Assembly (NCBI GenBank): GCA_009746045.1
Contig: RPFO01000022.1
Span: 5,433,004-5,497,003, forward strand
Reading direction: 5' to 3'
DNA length: 64,000 bases
Origin: Mesostigma viride
Taxonomy: Eukaryota > Streptophyta > Mesostigmatophyceae > Mesostigmatales > Mesostigmataceae
Shown here: positions 46,296-56,478 of the stretch, in pieces
How the letters are laid out: each line of letters begins with the position of its first letter
How positions within the stretch are numbered: position 1 is the stretch's first letter
The notes under the pieces: model-generated
Databases searched by the model: none
What the model saw: only the letters and a program-made list of their open reading frames with translations
Told to the model about the DNA's origin: nothing
Program-made: the position numbers and the translations under genes

Positions 46296-46865
46296 GGCCT
46301 GTCGAGAGATGGTGGTGACGAGAGACGCCTGTATAACATTTCCTCTAGGGAAAGAGCCGGTGGCTAGATGCGATGAACAAGAGGAATGTTGAACAGACTT
46401 TTGGAAAGGACAGACCTTCAGGTAGAGGAAGGCTTGTGAAGGAAACTTGTGAAGCCTTGCTGCGGCATGTAAAAGGATATTCACAATAAATGACTTGGCA
46501 CGTGCGTTTTCCCAAGCTGACATTCTTTTACACAGCTTCCCTCCCCCCCCCCCCGCCCCCCCCTTCTTTGCTTCCCCACACATCTGCACAACCCCGGCTG
46601 TCACATGCAGGTCATTGTAAGGGCACCATGAGGTCACTGTCCCCGGAACCCGGCGCCATCGTCCCAAGAAACGCACAATCATGCTCGCACTCGGCGATGT
46701 TGTGGTGACAGTGAGCGGACTTTGACAGCGAACGAACGGTGGCCCGCTGGAATCTTCAGCTGACACCTGTGGCAGCGGTCACACATTCCTCGCCCCCTCT
46801 CCGCCCACCCCGCTCAACCACTATACCCAAGCCGCACGCATCCGCTGGCCCCACCACACCCACGT

Positions 46866-46866
46866 T

Positions 46867-46922
<56 letters not shown>
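46866..46922. repeat. (CA)n microsatellite in 5' UTR
   Basis: About 28 CA dinucleotides ending 18 bp before the ATG of the SUMO-like-domain gene, so it is presumably transcribed. Confidence 0.95.
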
Positions 46923-46923
<1 letters not shown>

Positions 46924-46939
46924 AGCAACCGCCACACCC

Positions 46940-49614
46940 ATGGCGGACGTGATCGACCTATGCTTGGATGAGGGTGACGAGACCTTGGCCGCAGTCCTCC
47001 TCGGGCCGGAGATCGACCGCCCGTCGCACCTGAGGGCCAACGGGGGCGCAGGGGCCGGTCAGCCGCCCGTCGCGGTGGCCCTGCGCCCAAACCTGCGCAC
47101 CCTGGGCGGTGGCAATGCGGGCGGCTTGAACGGTGTTGGGGTGGGCCGAGGGGTTGGGTCCCGCGACCCCAACAAGAATACGTCGTCCTTAGCGACCATC
47201 AAAGCCGCACGCGGCAACAGCACTGGCGGCTCGGACGGGCAACCGGCCGACCCTGCTCTGCCCCGTCGGCGGCGCGTCTCTCATGAGGAAGTCCTCCTCT
47301 CGCTCGACACGCTCATGGCGCAGGGCGAACGCCACCCCAATGTCCGGCTCCCCCGATCCTCCATCGAGCTCGTCGCGTCCGCCACGCTGCACCACCCGCC
47401 CGCCCCGCCGCTGAGTGAGGAGCAACTCCGCGCGCTCGGCCGGGACCTGCGGTTGGGTCGTACCGTGGACCAGCCCCCCCGCGTGCCGTTGCCAGTGGAT
47501 CTGGATGCCGTCGTCCTGCTGGCGTCACGCTCGCGAAACTCCCCCCCCCTGGGCATCCCTGACAGGGACCTCGTGCCCGTGGAGGGGTCTGGTGTGACCA
47601 AGGGCAGCAGCATGGAGGAGTTTTCGGCGGATGCTGGCGTTGGATCGAGTGTTGCGGCAGGCGCGGGTGCAAGTGTCGGGGCGGGCGCGGGAGCGAGTCT
47701 TGCGGCAGGCGCGGGAGCGAGTGTTGCGGCGGGCGCAGAAGCAAGTGTTGGGGCGGGCACGGGAGCAAACGTCGCGGGAAGGGTCTTGGGGACCGGCTCG
47801 ACCGGCGCCCCTGTGGGAACGGTGCCCATGGGTCCTGTTTTGCGTGCTGGCGAAGAGCCGGCGCATCCCCCACTGTGCGCGGCGGCGCACCTGGCCCCCG
47901 TTCCCGAACCGGTGCCGGTGGAGATGCCGTCGGGTAGGCTCGTTCCATCCGCGGATGCGGGTGGATCCGGAAATGCGGGCGGCGTCGGCAAGAGTCTCGG
48001 CGTTGAGGATGACGACGATGACGATGACGACGATATCTTTGACATGCGCAAGAACGTGACGCTGACAGGTAGGCCCCGCACGGTGTCGGCGGCACCCACA
48101 CATCTCAAGGCATACGTTGCCTCCACGCGTTCGCAGTGCACAGACCCCGCTCTGGCTTGCATGCTCTCTTCCTTCGGTTTTGCGAGGCTACCCCTGTTCG
48201 GAGCATGATGATCGAGACCAGGCAGCTGTGGCCATTGGGGGGCATGCACTAGGGATGGGGTTTGTCTGTGTGTGTGTGTGTGTGTGTTTGGGGGGGGGGG
48301 GGGGGGGGGGGCGCGACGGGCGGTGGCGGTGGCGGTGACGGTGGTGGCCACGCGTGCAAAAACATGGGCACAGCTGCGTTTGCTTTTCCAGGGATGACCC
48401 CTGCAAACTTCACTGTGTAAATGTTACCGTCTGGCTTTTGTGAACATCTGGCATTCGTTAATCCTAGCATCTGGTGCTACTACTCTCTGCCTTGCTGCGA
48501 TCAGCTGCACCCCAGCAAGATTGGAAACGCACCCCTTTTATCGCCGTAGGCGACCCCCCCACCATGCACCATTCCCCTCGCCATGCATCCCTCTTAGCTG
48601 CATCTGGGGCATCGCGCGTTCCCATGCTGGTGGTGTTCCTGCCGTGTGTTCCTACGATCGCGAGCTAAAGGGGTGGCATTGTGGAATCGTCGTCCGCCCC
48701 CTGTGCCTGTTGTCTGCGCCGCGACCTGTGCCAGAGGAGCAAATGGGGGCCAACCAATCAGGCAGCCCAGTCGGGCTGAGCACGCTTGGGCACAAGGTAC
48801 GGCTTGTTTCGCGCCACTTGGTACGGGTTGTTTCGTGCCACTTGGGACGGCTTGTTTCGTGCCACTTGGTATAGCTTGCTTTATGCCACTTGATTTCATT
48901 GTGAAGAGCACAGCTCACTAATGGGGGTTGCGTGCGCGTATGGTGCGCGGGGCCGCAAGGCACGGCTCGCGCTGTTCTCCCGATGGAGGCCTGTGAGTGA
49001 GTGGATGAGTGGAGGGTCCGTTTCTGTAGAACATGGTTGATCAAACGGACCACCTGTGTACACTATACACCATCTGCACACTATACACCATCTGCACACT
49101 ATACACCATCTGCACACTATACACCATCTGCACACTATACACCATCTGCACACTATACACCATCTGCACACTATACACCATCTGCACACTATACACCATC
49201 TGCACACTATACACCATCTGTACACTATACACCATCTGCACACTATACACCATCTGCACACTACACACCATCTGCACACGGTAAGCTGTATGTACATAGA
49301 CAGTCGCATGTAAGTGGTTCTCGCAGCAGGCCACAATCGGCGCGTGCCTAGTTCAGCAGGCGCCCAGCGGTTATTTGCACACAACAAGTAATTAATAGAC
49401 AACAAGTAACAGGTAGCGGTTATTTGCCGAAACTCTTGGCATCCATCCACCTTGTTCTGTTCACAAGGGATGCCTTTGGAGGTGGTCAGCGCATTACGCG
49501 GCAACGACCGTTGACCGTCGGTGCCCGGGGGAGGATTGACAGTAGCGCGCAGACACACACATGCACATGCATGCACACACATGCTCACGCACACGCACAC
49601 ACACACACACACGC

Positions 49615-49655
<41 letters not shown>

Positions 49656-51190
49656 TTGGCCACTGGGTGCTGCTTGGCGGGCAGGTCCCTTACACGGGAC
49701 ATGGGCCATGAGGGGAGGTCATGCCATGGGCCATGAGGGGAGGGCCCTGACCGCAGTCTCCCACGCCAGCCAAAATAAGTGTAGGGCTGTAGGCAATAGG
49801 GGACTTGCGTCTGAGTAGCCTCTTGGGGGTCTGCCCGTGTGGCCGTGTGCCCGTTTGGTCCGCAGCGAAATCGAGAGGACGATCACGACGCCGCGAAGGA
49901 AGATGGAGACCACGCGCATGGCGGCAGCAGGGCCCGCCACGGTGACCACCCGGGCACAGGAGAGGCGTGGCGAGGCGGGGGCCATGTCGCCGGGGTGGGC
50001 AAACAGAGCGCTGCCCCTGTTGTTGACGATGAGCCGCCCCCCCCCCTCCCTCACTGACCCATCTGCCCTACCCAGGCCACCCCGTGGCGTTCCCCCACCG
50101 CCCCCGCGTTCATATTATCGACGATATTGACTTGTCCAAGGTGACGGTGCCTGCATCCCTCCTGCCGGCCGAGCCGAGGGATCATCACGGCGATGGTGGC
50201 GGGCGTGACGGCGGCGTGCGTGGGGGTGGCGGCGTGGACGGGGCCTTGGAGGCTCCGGGCGAGGGCGACGGGGACAAGGGCGGCGGCGATGCGGATGACA
50301 GGATCTGTGTGCGCGTGCGCGCGGATGACAAGACGGAGTGGAACTATCGCATCGCCAGGGTGAGTGGTCACTACGTCCCTTTGCCAGTGTGAGTGGTCAC
50401 TGAATCCCTTTGCCGTGGCGAGTGGTCACTATACCCCTTTGCCAGGGGGAGTGGTCACTGTACCCCTTTGCCAGTGTGAGTGGTCACTATACCCCTTTGC
50501 CAGGGGGAGTGGTCACTGTACCCCTTTGCCAGTGTGAGTGGTCACTGAATCCCTTTGCCGTGGCGAGTGGTCACTATACCCCTTTGCCAGGGGGAGTGGT
50601 CACTGCCCCATCGAACTTGTTACCTGTGCTGTCCCCCCTAGTTCTTCCATATGAAGTTTGAGAAGCATACATGAAGATCTGAACAGAGATTTAGTAGGAC
50701 AAGTATGCTTTGTTTCCTTCAGCATTTCGTCGTATGGGAGCTGTTGCTGTCCCACGCAACCTAGTTCTGGTCACTCAGGACACGCCCATGTCCCAGAGAG
50801 AGGGTCAATGCCACGCTGTGTATGACCTATCAGTATGCTTTCATACTTTGCTCTTTGTTACGGTCCTCCTTTGCTCTCTCTTGTAAACTTGTGTACTACG
50901 TGAATATTTTTACATCTGCCAGGGCGCGCCCATGTCCATGATCATGGAGAGCGTCAAGGGCAAGCAGTCCACTGTTGGTTATTTATGCTTTCCTCCTTAA
51001 TTGTTTTTTGTGCATGTTTCTGCGTGCCCAGGACGCGCCCATGTCCAAGATCATGGAGAGCGTCAAGGGCAAGCTGGGTGGTGCCGAGATCCGTCTGCTC
51101 TTCGACGACAGCGCGGTCAAGGGAAGCGACACGCCAGAGTCCCTGGGGCTCGAGGATGGGGACATGATCGACGTGCGCCGTGCAAAGTAA
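46940..51190 (+). CDS. Rad60/Esc2/NFATC2IP-like protein with C-terminal SUMO-like domain
   Basis: ATG at 46940 (context ACCCATGGCG). Exons 46940-48068, 50076-50359 and 51032-51190 join in phase to about 523 aa. A 66-nt exon at 49876-49941 also fits the phase and may be included. The start [15 protein letters not shown] resembles a SUMO-interacting motif (hydrophobic core followed by acids). The middle is disordered, with an Ala/Gly/Val repeat ([13 protein letters not shown], about residues 230-275) and an acidic run before [23 protein letters not shown] follows. The SUMO-like domain reads [53 protein letters not shown] and [13 protein letters not shown]. It has no Gly-Gly, so it cannot be conjugated. 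Rad60-SLD proteins dock the SUMO E2 Ubc9 and support repair of replication damage. Family call is based on the SLD; the N-terminus is not diagnostic. Confidence 0.85.
48262..48312. repeat. GT repeat and poly-G run, first intron
   Basis: About ten TG dinucleotides followed by an almost uninterrupted run of about 20 G. The poly-G tract may be prone to assembly error. Confidence 0.9.
49055..49282. repeat. 18-bp minisatellite, first intron
   Basis: Twelve to thirteen copies of CTGCACACTATACACCAT with only two or three substitutions, flanked by single-copy sequence. Confidence 0.97.
49553..49652. repeat. (CA)n-rich microsatellite, first intron
   Basis: ACACACATGCACATGCATGC grading into uninterrupted CA repeats with a few CG interruptions. 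Confidence 0.92.
50360..50610 (+). repeat. 29-bp intronic minisatellite that contains the 5' splice site
   Basis: About 8.6 units of GTGAGTGGTCACTATACCCC followed by TTTGCCAGG. The true donor after exon GCCAGG (50359) is the first unit's GTGAGTGG, and the CCAGG|G(T/G)GAGTGG context recurs at each unit boundary. Confidence 0.93.
50922..50970 (+). pseudogene. partial duplicate of the last exon
   Basis: GGCGCGCCCATGTCCATGAT and the following bases repeat the acceptor and first about 48 nt of the exon at 51032 ([14 protein letters not shown] versus [14 protein letters not shown]), then diverge into intron sequence. The first unit keeps a CCAG acceptor, so it could capture splicing. No donor is evident right after it. 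Confidence 0.85.
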
Positions 51191-51982
51191 TGCATGTGCG
51201 GTGTGCGCAGTAAGATGTATGCGTCGCGCGCAATAAGGCATAGGCCACGCGAATCCAAGGACGCACTGCGCCAAATAAGCTGCACCACGCCAGAAGAGGT
51301 TGCATCATATAGATAATCCCACACGCTCCATGTACAATGATGGCAGTTACTCGCCCTGGGAGGCCCTCAGATGCCTGGGCAAGTCAACGCCTGGCTGCTG
51401 ACTCGCCTGCCTGAGTGGCCATTAGGATGGTTCTATCTTATTGAGACGAGCAATACCATTGGTACGGCCATCAGTATGGTCGGGGTGACCAATTGTTCAG
51501 TGAGATATCTCTTTCCTGGACCTCGTGATAGTTAATCGTTTAGCCCCGCACCCGGCGAATTGTGGTTTTCTTAGTAGGAAAACACAGCATGTGACATGTT
51601 CTGGATGCCGGAGACAGCCGCTAATAGCGCTAAGGAGGTTGTGGCCGCAGCTACCTCTTTCCATGCCCAGAACATGATGTATCTTTCCCATGTATCTATC
51701 TCTGTTGATGTAGCTCTGTCTGCTTATGTATCTATGCCTGTTGATGTATGTATGTCTGTTATTCTGGAACAGCGTGCACACATTTTGTCTTAGTGGACAG
51801 GTCCCAGTGAGATAAAGCAATTTGCACGCTTGTGTAAATTGTTAGTGTTAGAACAAGGTGTTTCCGGCATGTGTGAATCTGCTTTATTTTTTTGGAGGCT
51901 TGGGGATGTGACCCCCAGGTGTCGAGGGGGTTACTATGCAAGCCACTTGCTTATTGTAACCAATATCTATCTTCCTTCTTAT
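51191..51982. other. gene-free 3' flank
   Basis: Downstream of the SUMO-like-domain gene. A weak TATCTATGCCTGTTGATGTA repeat occurs at about 51690-51765. No gene was recognised. Confidence 0.4.
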
Positions 51983-52170
51983 CAAGGAGACAACCAGCGC
52001 AGGCCAGAAATCGGGAGAATCCGGACCATGGTAGCTCGAGCCTGCCGTTATCTTGTCCGCATGTTTGAGTCGTTCAGGATGATGAAGATGAATGGTGATG
52101 GCAATGTGTATCCTTGTGCATTGAAATTATGGCTGGCTTACGTGTAGAGCGACTAGATGACTAGTAGTAT
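51983..52170 (-). repeat. dispersed short retroelement, copy 3
   Basis: Begins CAAGGAGACAACCAGCGCAG, then GGCCAGAAATCGGGAG, GCTCGAGCCTGCCGTTATCT and GGTGATGGCAATGTGTATCC. It is the best-preserved copy and shows that CAAGGAGACAACCAG is a terminus of the family. Confidence 0.7.
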
Positions 52171-52199
52171 CATTATCAAGGAGACAACCAGTATCATTA
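52165..52199 (-). repeat. 13-bp retroelement-end insertion flanked by 11-bp duplication
   Basis: AGTATCATTAT, then CAAGGAGACAACC, then AGTATCATTAT. Same insert and same structure as at 2.74 kb, with an unrelated target. Confidence 0.6.
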
Positions 52200-53126
52200 T
52201 TAAAAATTAAATTAAAATTTTATTTAGTTTTGGCGCCCTAGATTATAGATACTGCAACGGCCGCTGCGGCCCATTGCAGCTAGGTAGCCAGGGTAGCCAA
52301 TTCAGATCGATAGAAGGGATTGCCCCTGAGGATAGCTGCTACACTCTGGAGACATTGAATTGAATTGAATTGTAACATAACTCCGTTGGGAGTATATGTA
52401 GCACATAGCCCAGAGAAGGGGCATATGGCCTATCATACATTGTAAGCTACTTCCTGCAAGGGTGGGAATGTAAACAACACTTGCTCTAGGTGCACTAGGG
52501 CACCTGCACCACCCAGAGTTTCAGGCAACACCCAGCTAAGGGGAGCCTGTCATAGGTGGGGAAGATCAGCACAGCTATACAAGAGCTAGGGCATGGCTTC
52601 TCAGCAGGGAGTGACCCCCTGCATGGGCACTGCATAATTAAATAAAGCGAGGCATCATCTGGAGGGTGGCTCATCATAGGCACACATTAATTAATTAATT
52701 ATCAACATCACTCCGTTGGGAGTAGATGTAGCACATAGCCCTGAGAAGGGGCATATGGCTTTTAATACATTCTAGGCTACTTCATGCAAGGGTGGGAATG
52801 TAAGCTACCCCTGCTCTAGGTGCACCAAGGCACCTGCACCCTCATGGTCTATCACGCTATGCCCGGGTAAGGGGGGAGCATGCCTGTGAGGGAGGAAGAT
52901 CATCATGGCTATACAAGAGCTAGGACATGGCTTCTCGACAGAGAGCATCTCTCTGCATGGCATAGCATGGCTAAATTCTTAATGCAACATCCATGGGGGT
53001 CCCATTATAGACAAAGCATGGCTAAATGTTGAAGGCATCATCCATGGGGGCCATTATGGGCGCACATGCGCGTGGGCCACATGCTAGGCTAAGCCTTACT
53101 AATCTACACTACTGGTATATATATTC

Positions 53127-56100
53127 CTAGTCTGAGGTGGCAGGAGGGGGCTGCCAGGGCTTGTGGTCAACGTGGATGACCGCCCCCCTCCAGTATACCG
53201 GCTTCCCCCTTGCGCTCTGCCGGAGCTGAAGGTAGGTCGGCCATAGATCGCGTCGCCGTTGTTGCTGGGCCAGGGTCAAGTCGTCGTCCAGCGTGAAGCG
53301 AGTCTCCGAGAGCTTCTTGCGGCATTTAAGGAACGCCTGGCAGCTTGTCCGCCATGTACTTAAAGGTGAGGAGCACGGGTGCCGGGCCAGCCTTCCCCCG
53401 CGCGCGGGGGAGGCGGACAGCCGACATGTCCAGCTCACCAGTGAGTAACATGGGGGCAAGAATGGCGCGCTTAAATGCCTCAAGAAGGCTCGTGGAGGTC
53501 TCACCTGCCTGCTGGTCGAAGTGCTTGACAATGACATTGTGGCTGCGCCGGGCGATGTCGGCTTCCTCGCGAAGGTCGAGGGCTTGTTGCTTGAGTTGTG
53601 CCAAGATGGTGGAGGTGGTGGAGGTGGTGTGCTGCTTAACCCGTGTTTTTTTAATTAGAACGCGATATATCGCGTTGTAAGCTTTTTTTAGAACGCGTAT
53701 AGCACCTAAGGAAAATTTTTTTTCATGGTCATGTATATACTTTCCTGAAAGCCCATAAATCAAAGGATTTTTTGAGCTACTCAGACCTACAAACTGCTTA
53801 TTCATTAGAGAGATACACTGGTTTGAATACAGGGGGGTCTGACCATGACCGCGATTTCTTGACCCTAGGTCACAAGTCATGCGCTTATTCACAAATGGTT
53901 CATGAAAAAAATCTGGCTTCTTGCACGAGCTATGGGCAACATATGCAGGCTCTGTGAAACAAAACTCAGGCCCATTGGGCCACTGGAGCTATTTTTCATT
54001 AGCATCACAATTACAACGCAGTACAACGCAGTGGGAAACATGAGAGCCCTTGACAACATTACGCAACGACCCGAGCCCCATAAACGGGGCCATAGTGAGC
54101 TTGGAGGGTCAAAACGTTGAACATAGGCGTTGTATAAGTTATACAGCATCAAACATGCATCAAACATCATGACTGGATGACCTAATATGACTGAATCAGG
54201 CAGCCATAGCCAAAGCATCATCCACTCTCACAACGTGTTGAGCACATGCCTCGTGGGAATGGAGGTGCTGGGTTTTCATTCCATAACGCGTGCAATACTG
54301 AAAGAAAGAGGCACGTGTAATGCAAGGCTTGGATAGGTTGAGTGATCCATGAGCTTACATGCAGGCAAAGATGACGCTGGAATGCATGCTAGCAAATGGT
54401 GGCAAGATGCTAACAACACATGATTATACACCATGATTATGGGCACCCAGCTGATCTTCTTGCACAATCAACGCAGTATAAACCATCAACATCCAATCCT
54501 CACGATATATGCACGGCTTGACGACGTATACAGCACCTACATACTGCACAACTGCAACCTGCTATGGCTGACATGCAAGCAACGTCGAGTAGGATGGCGG
54601 TCTTAGAGAGGCTGGGCAGAGGTCGGTAGAAATAAGTGGAAAACTGGCAGAAACTAGGTAGAAACACGATATACTTACGCCTGCAAGCACTATTGAGCCG
54701 GTGGCAGAGGCCATTTCCAGGAAAATACAGCATACCGTAGCAATAGCCACGGTCACGCCTTACGCTATTTGCAGGCACCATCATGCCCGGAGCTACCCAA
54801 TAAAAGTCTGCACAAATCTCGGTTTAGCCGAGAGTCCGGGCGTTCGGAATGAATAAACATGTGTTAAGAAGTCGAAACACCATGGAAATACCAAGCATGG
54901 TGCCGCAGCAGACCCGAGTCTTGACGTAATAATATGTATGCCGGTTTCCAGGGTTTCCGCATGAAAGTTGGGTGAGAAACTGGAAAAAACTACGTTTTCT
55001 TTGCCCCAGTACCTCAACAAACTCGTAGAAACCTAATTATCAACCTTTGAACGCATCATCATGGTCGTGCTACCCAACAGCCACTGAAATTCGCGCGAAA
55101 ACTGGCGAGATCTACCTGCCGCCATCGCCGTCGTCTTCACCTTCGTCCCGCGAAAATGCCTGATTTCAGTGGTACATATTTGTTTGCAGCTGTCACAAAA
55201 AAAATACCAAAAATACCAGGATTTTTTCTTGAATTCTATGAGATGTTTCTGACCTGTCTTGAAAGTTTCAGACCAAAAATCGCATGTTTAATAGGTTTGC
55301 CACGTGTCAGATTACAACGCGATACATCGCGTTCTAACCCTACAACGCGATGTATCGCGTTGTAAAAAAACACGGGTTAAGCAAGTCCGCCCAGGTGGAG
55401 GGAGCATCGCCGGCCGGGCCAGCAGGAGCCGGCTGGGCGGCGATGTCCTTCACCGCCTGGGCGGTGAGGCCGGCGGTGTCATGCAAGCTCTCAAGGGCGT
55501 TGGCGGTGGCTTGAAGGCGGTGGTCGAGGTCGAGGAGCTGGGCTTTGATGTCGGCAGTGGAGGCGGAAATGGCCGTGGAGGTGGAGGCGGCGGCGGTGGA
55601 AATGTGAGGAAGTTCAGCAGTCAGCGTGCCGCCGATTGCTGCTATGTCGGCAGCAAGGGGGGTCACGTGCTGCTGAAAGGCTTCCGTGAGGATGGAGCGG
55701 AGGGTGGGGACGGAAAGGGGTGGAGCCCAGATCTCGCCGTCAGAGCGCTGGAGAAGGGAGTTGAGGATGGCGTGCTGGAGATGGGGGCGGACGCAGCCGA
55801 CCAGCTGGGAGATGTGGGCCCAGCGGCTGCCGTCTGGGCAGAGGAGGCGATTGATGGAGTGGAGATGGAGGCACAGGTCGTAAAGCGAAGCGTAATCCCC
55901 GAAGAAGATGCAGCGCATAGCATCGGTCGGAGAAATGGTGGCCCAGTCGTAATCTGCGACCTTGAAAGGCCGGGGCCGAAAGCTCGGTTCTGGGCGTGAA
56001 GACCCTCCTGTGTCGTCGGCTGGGCGGGTGCGCTTGGGGTCAGGCGATGCAGATGGCGAGGCGTTAAGCCCGGGGGGTTGCTGGACGACCACCAGTGCAC

Positions 56101-56221
56101 GACTAGTGTCATCGCCGCCTGCCGGACCTGAAGGCGAAGCTGCAGCCTGAGCTGCAGACGGATTTTCATTGCCGAGCGCAGCCGCCAGGCTGCGTTGCGT
56201 CGAGGCGCGTTTGTTCGCCAT
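53127..56221 (-). pseudogene. ORF1p of copy B, interrupted by DNA transposon
   Basis: Start MANKRASTQRSLAAALGNEN, then a Pro/Ser-rich linker and a globular segment (MRCIFFGDYASLYDLCLHLH, QHAILNSLLQRSDGEIWAPP). A long helix follows (EAFQQHVTPLAADIAAIGG, DIKAQLLDLDHRLQATANAL, probably a coiled coil). The frame runs to WADLL, is cut by the TTAA element, and resumes KQHTTSTTSTILAQLKQQAL. An RRM-like core (HNVIVKHFDQQAGETSTSLL, AVRLPRARGKAGPAPVLLTF) and a C-terminal domain (TLDDDLTLAQQQRRRDLWPT, KPVYWRGAVIHVDHKPW) complete it. One further 4-nt insertion near 53335 shifts the frame. Restored length would be about 450 aa. The domain order fits L1-type ORF1p; the assignment is by architecture, not by a search. 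Confidence 0.82.
53636..55380. mobile_element. piggyBac-like non-autonomous transposon (1737 bp)
   Basis: TTAA at 53636-53639 and 55377-55380 flanks termini CCCGTGTTTTTTTA and its exact complement. TTAA duplication plus a CCC-start TIR fits piggyBac. Behind each end lie palindromes with half-sites ACAACGCGAT / ATCGCGTTGT: about 53657-53678 (one substitution) plus a half-site at 53690, and 55314-55335 plus 55342-55363. Excising one TTAA and the element restores the ORF1 frame seen in copy A (GACTTGCTTAAGCAGCAC). No transposase was recognised in the interior. Confidence 0.88.
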
Positions 56222-56478
56222 ATATTGCGTTTTAGATTCGGAAAATTATATCAGCATGTGCGTCTTAGAAAGACGAAGCGATAGTGATATTCACGGCTAA
56301 ATTCGGTGCTCAAACGTGAAAGTTATGAGCTCCGACAGCCATGGCTACCTCGTGGCCGGCGTAGGACCCTCGTGGCGATGATAGGCACACATGTACATGA
56401 CTAAAAAGGCTAGGCCTCAGCTGGTATAGTGCCTGTAGTAGGCGGGCATGTACAAGGCCACTGTCTAACTATGCTACA

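Larger units (their letters stand above)
52676..56392 (-). mobile_element. ORF1-only retroelement copy B, complete, inserted in copy C
   Basis: The 12-bp duplication ATAGGCACACAT lies at 52676-52687 and 56381-56392. The body 56380-52688 has a 5' UTR, ORF1, a 3' UTR of about 430 bp, hairpin ACTCC-GTTG-GGAGT with outer pair ATC/GAT (about 52707-52720) and a TTAAT tail. Removing the piggyBac-like insert leaves about 1.95 kb. No trace of RT lies between the ORF1 stop and the 3' UTR, so the element relies on another LINE's enzyme. Confidence 0.92.

Noticed and set aside
45335-46766. Repeat proteins MQYNEG / HPLVVL and a 467-codon minus-strand frame
   Set aside because: An 18-bp array keeps all frames open on both strands; the non-repeat extension shows no recognisable domain.
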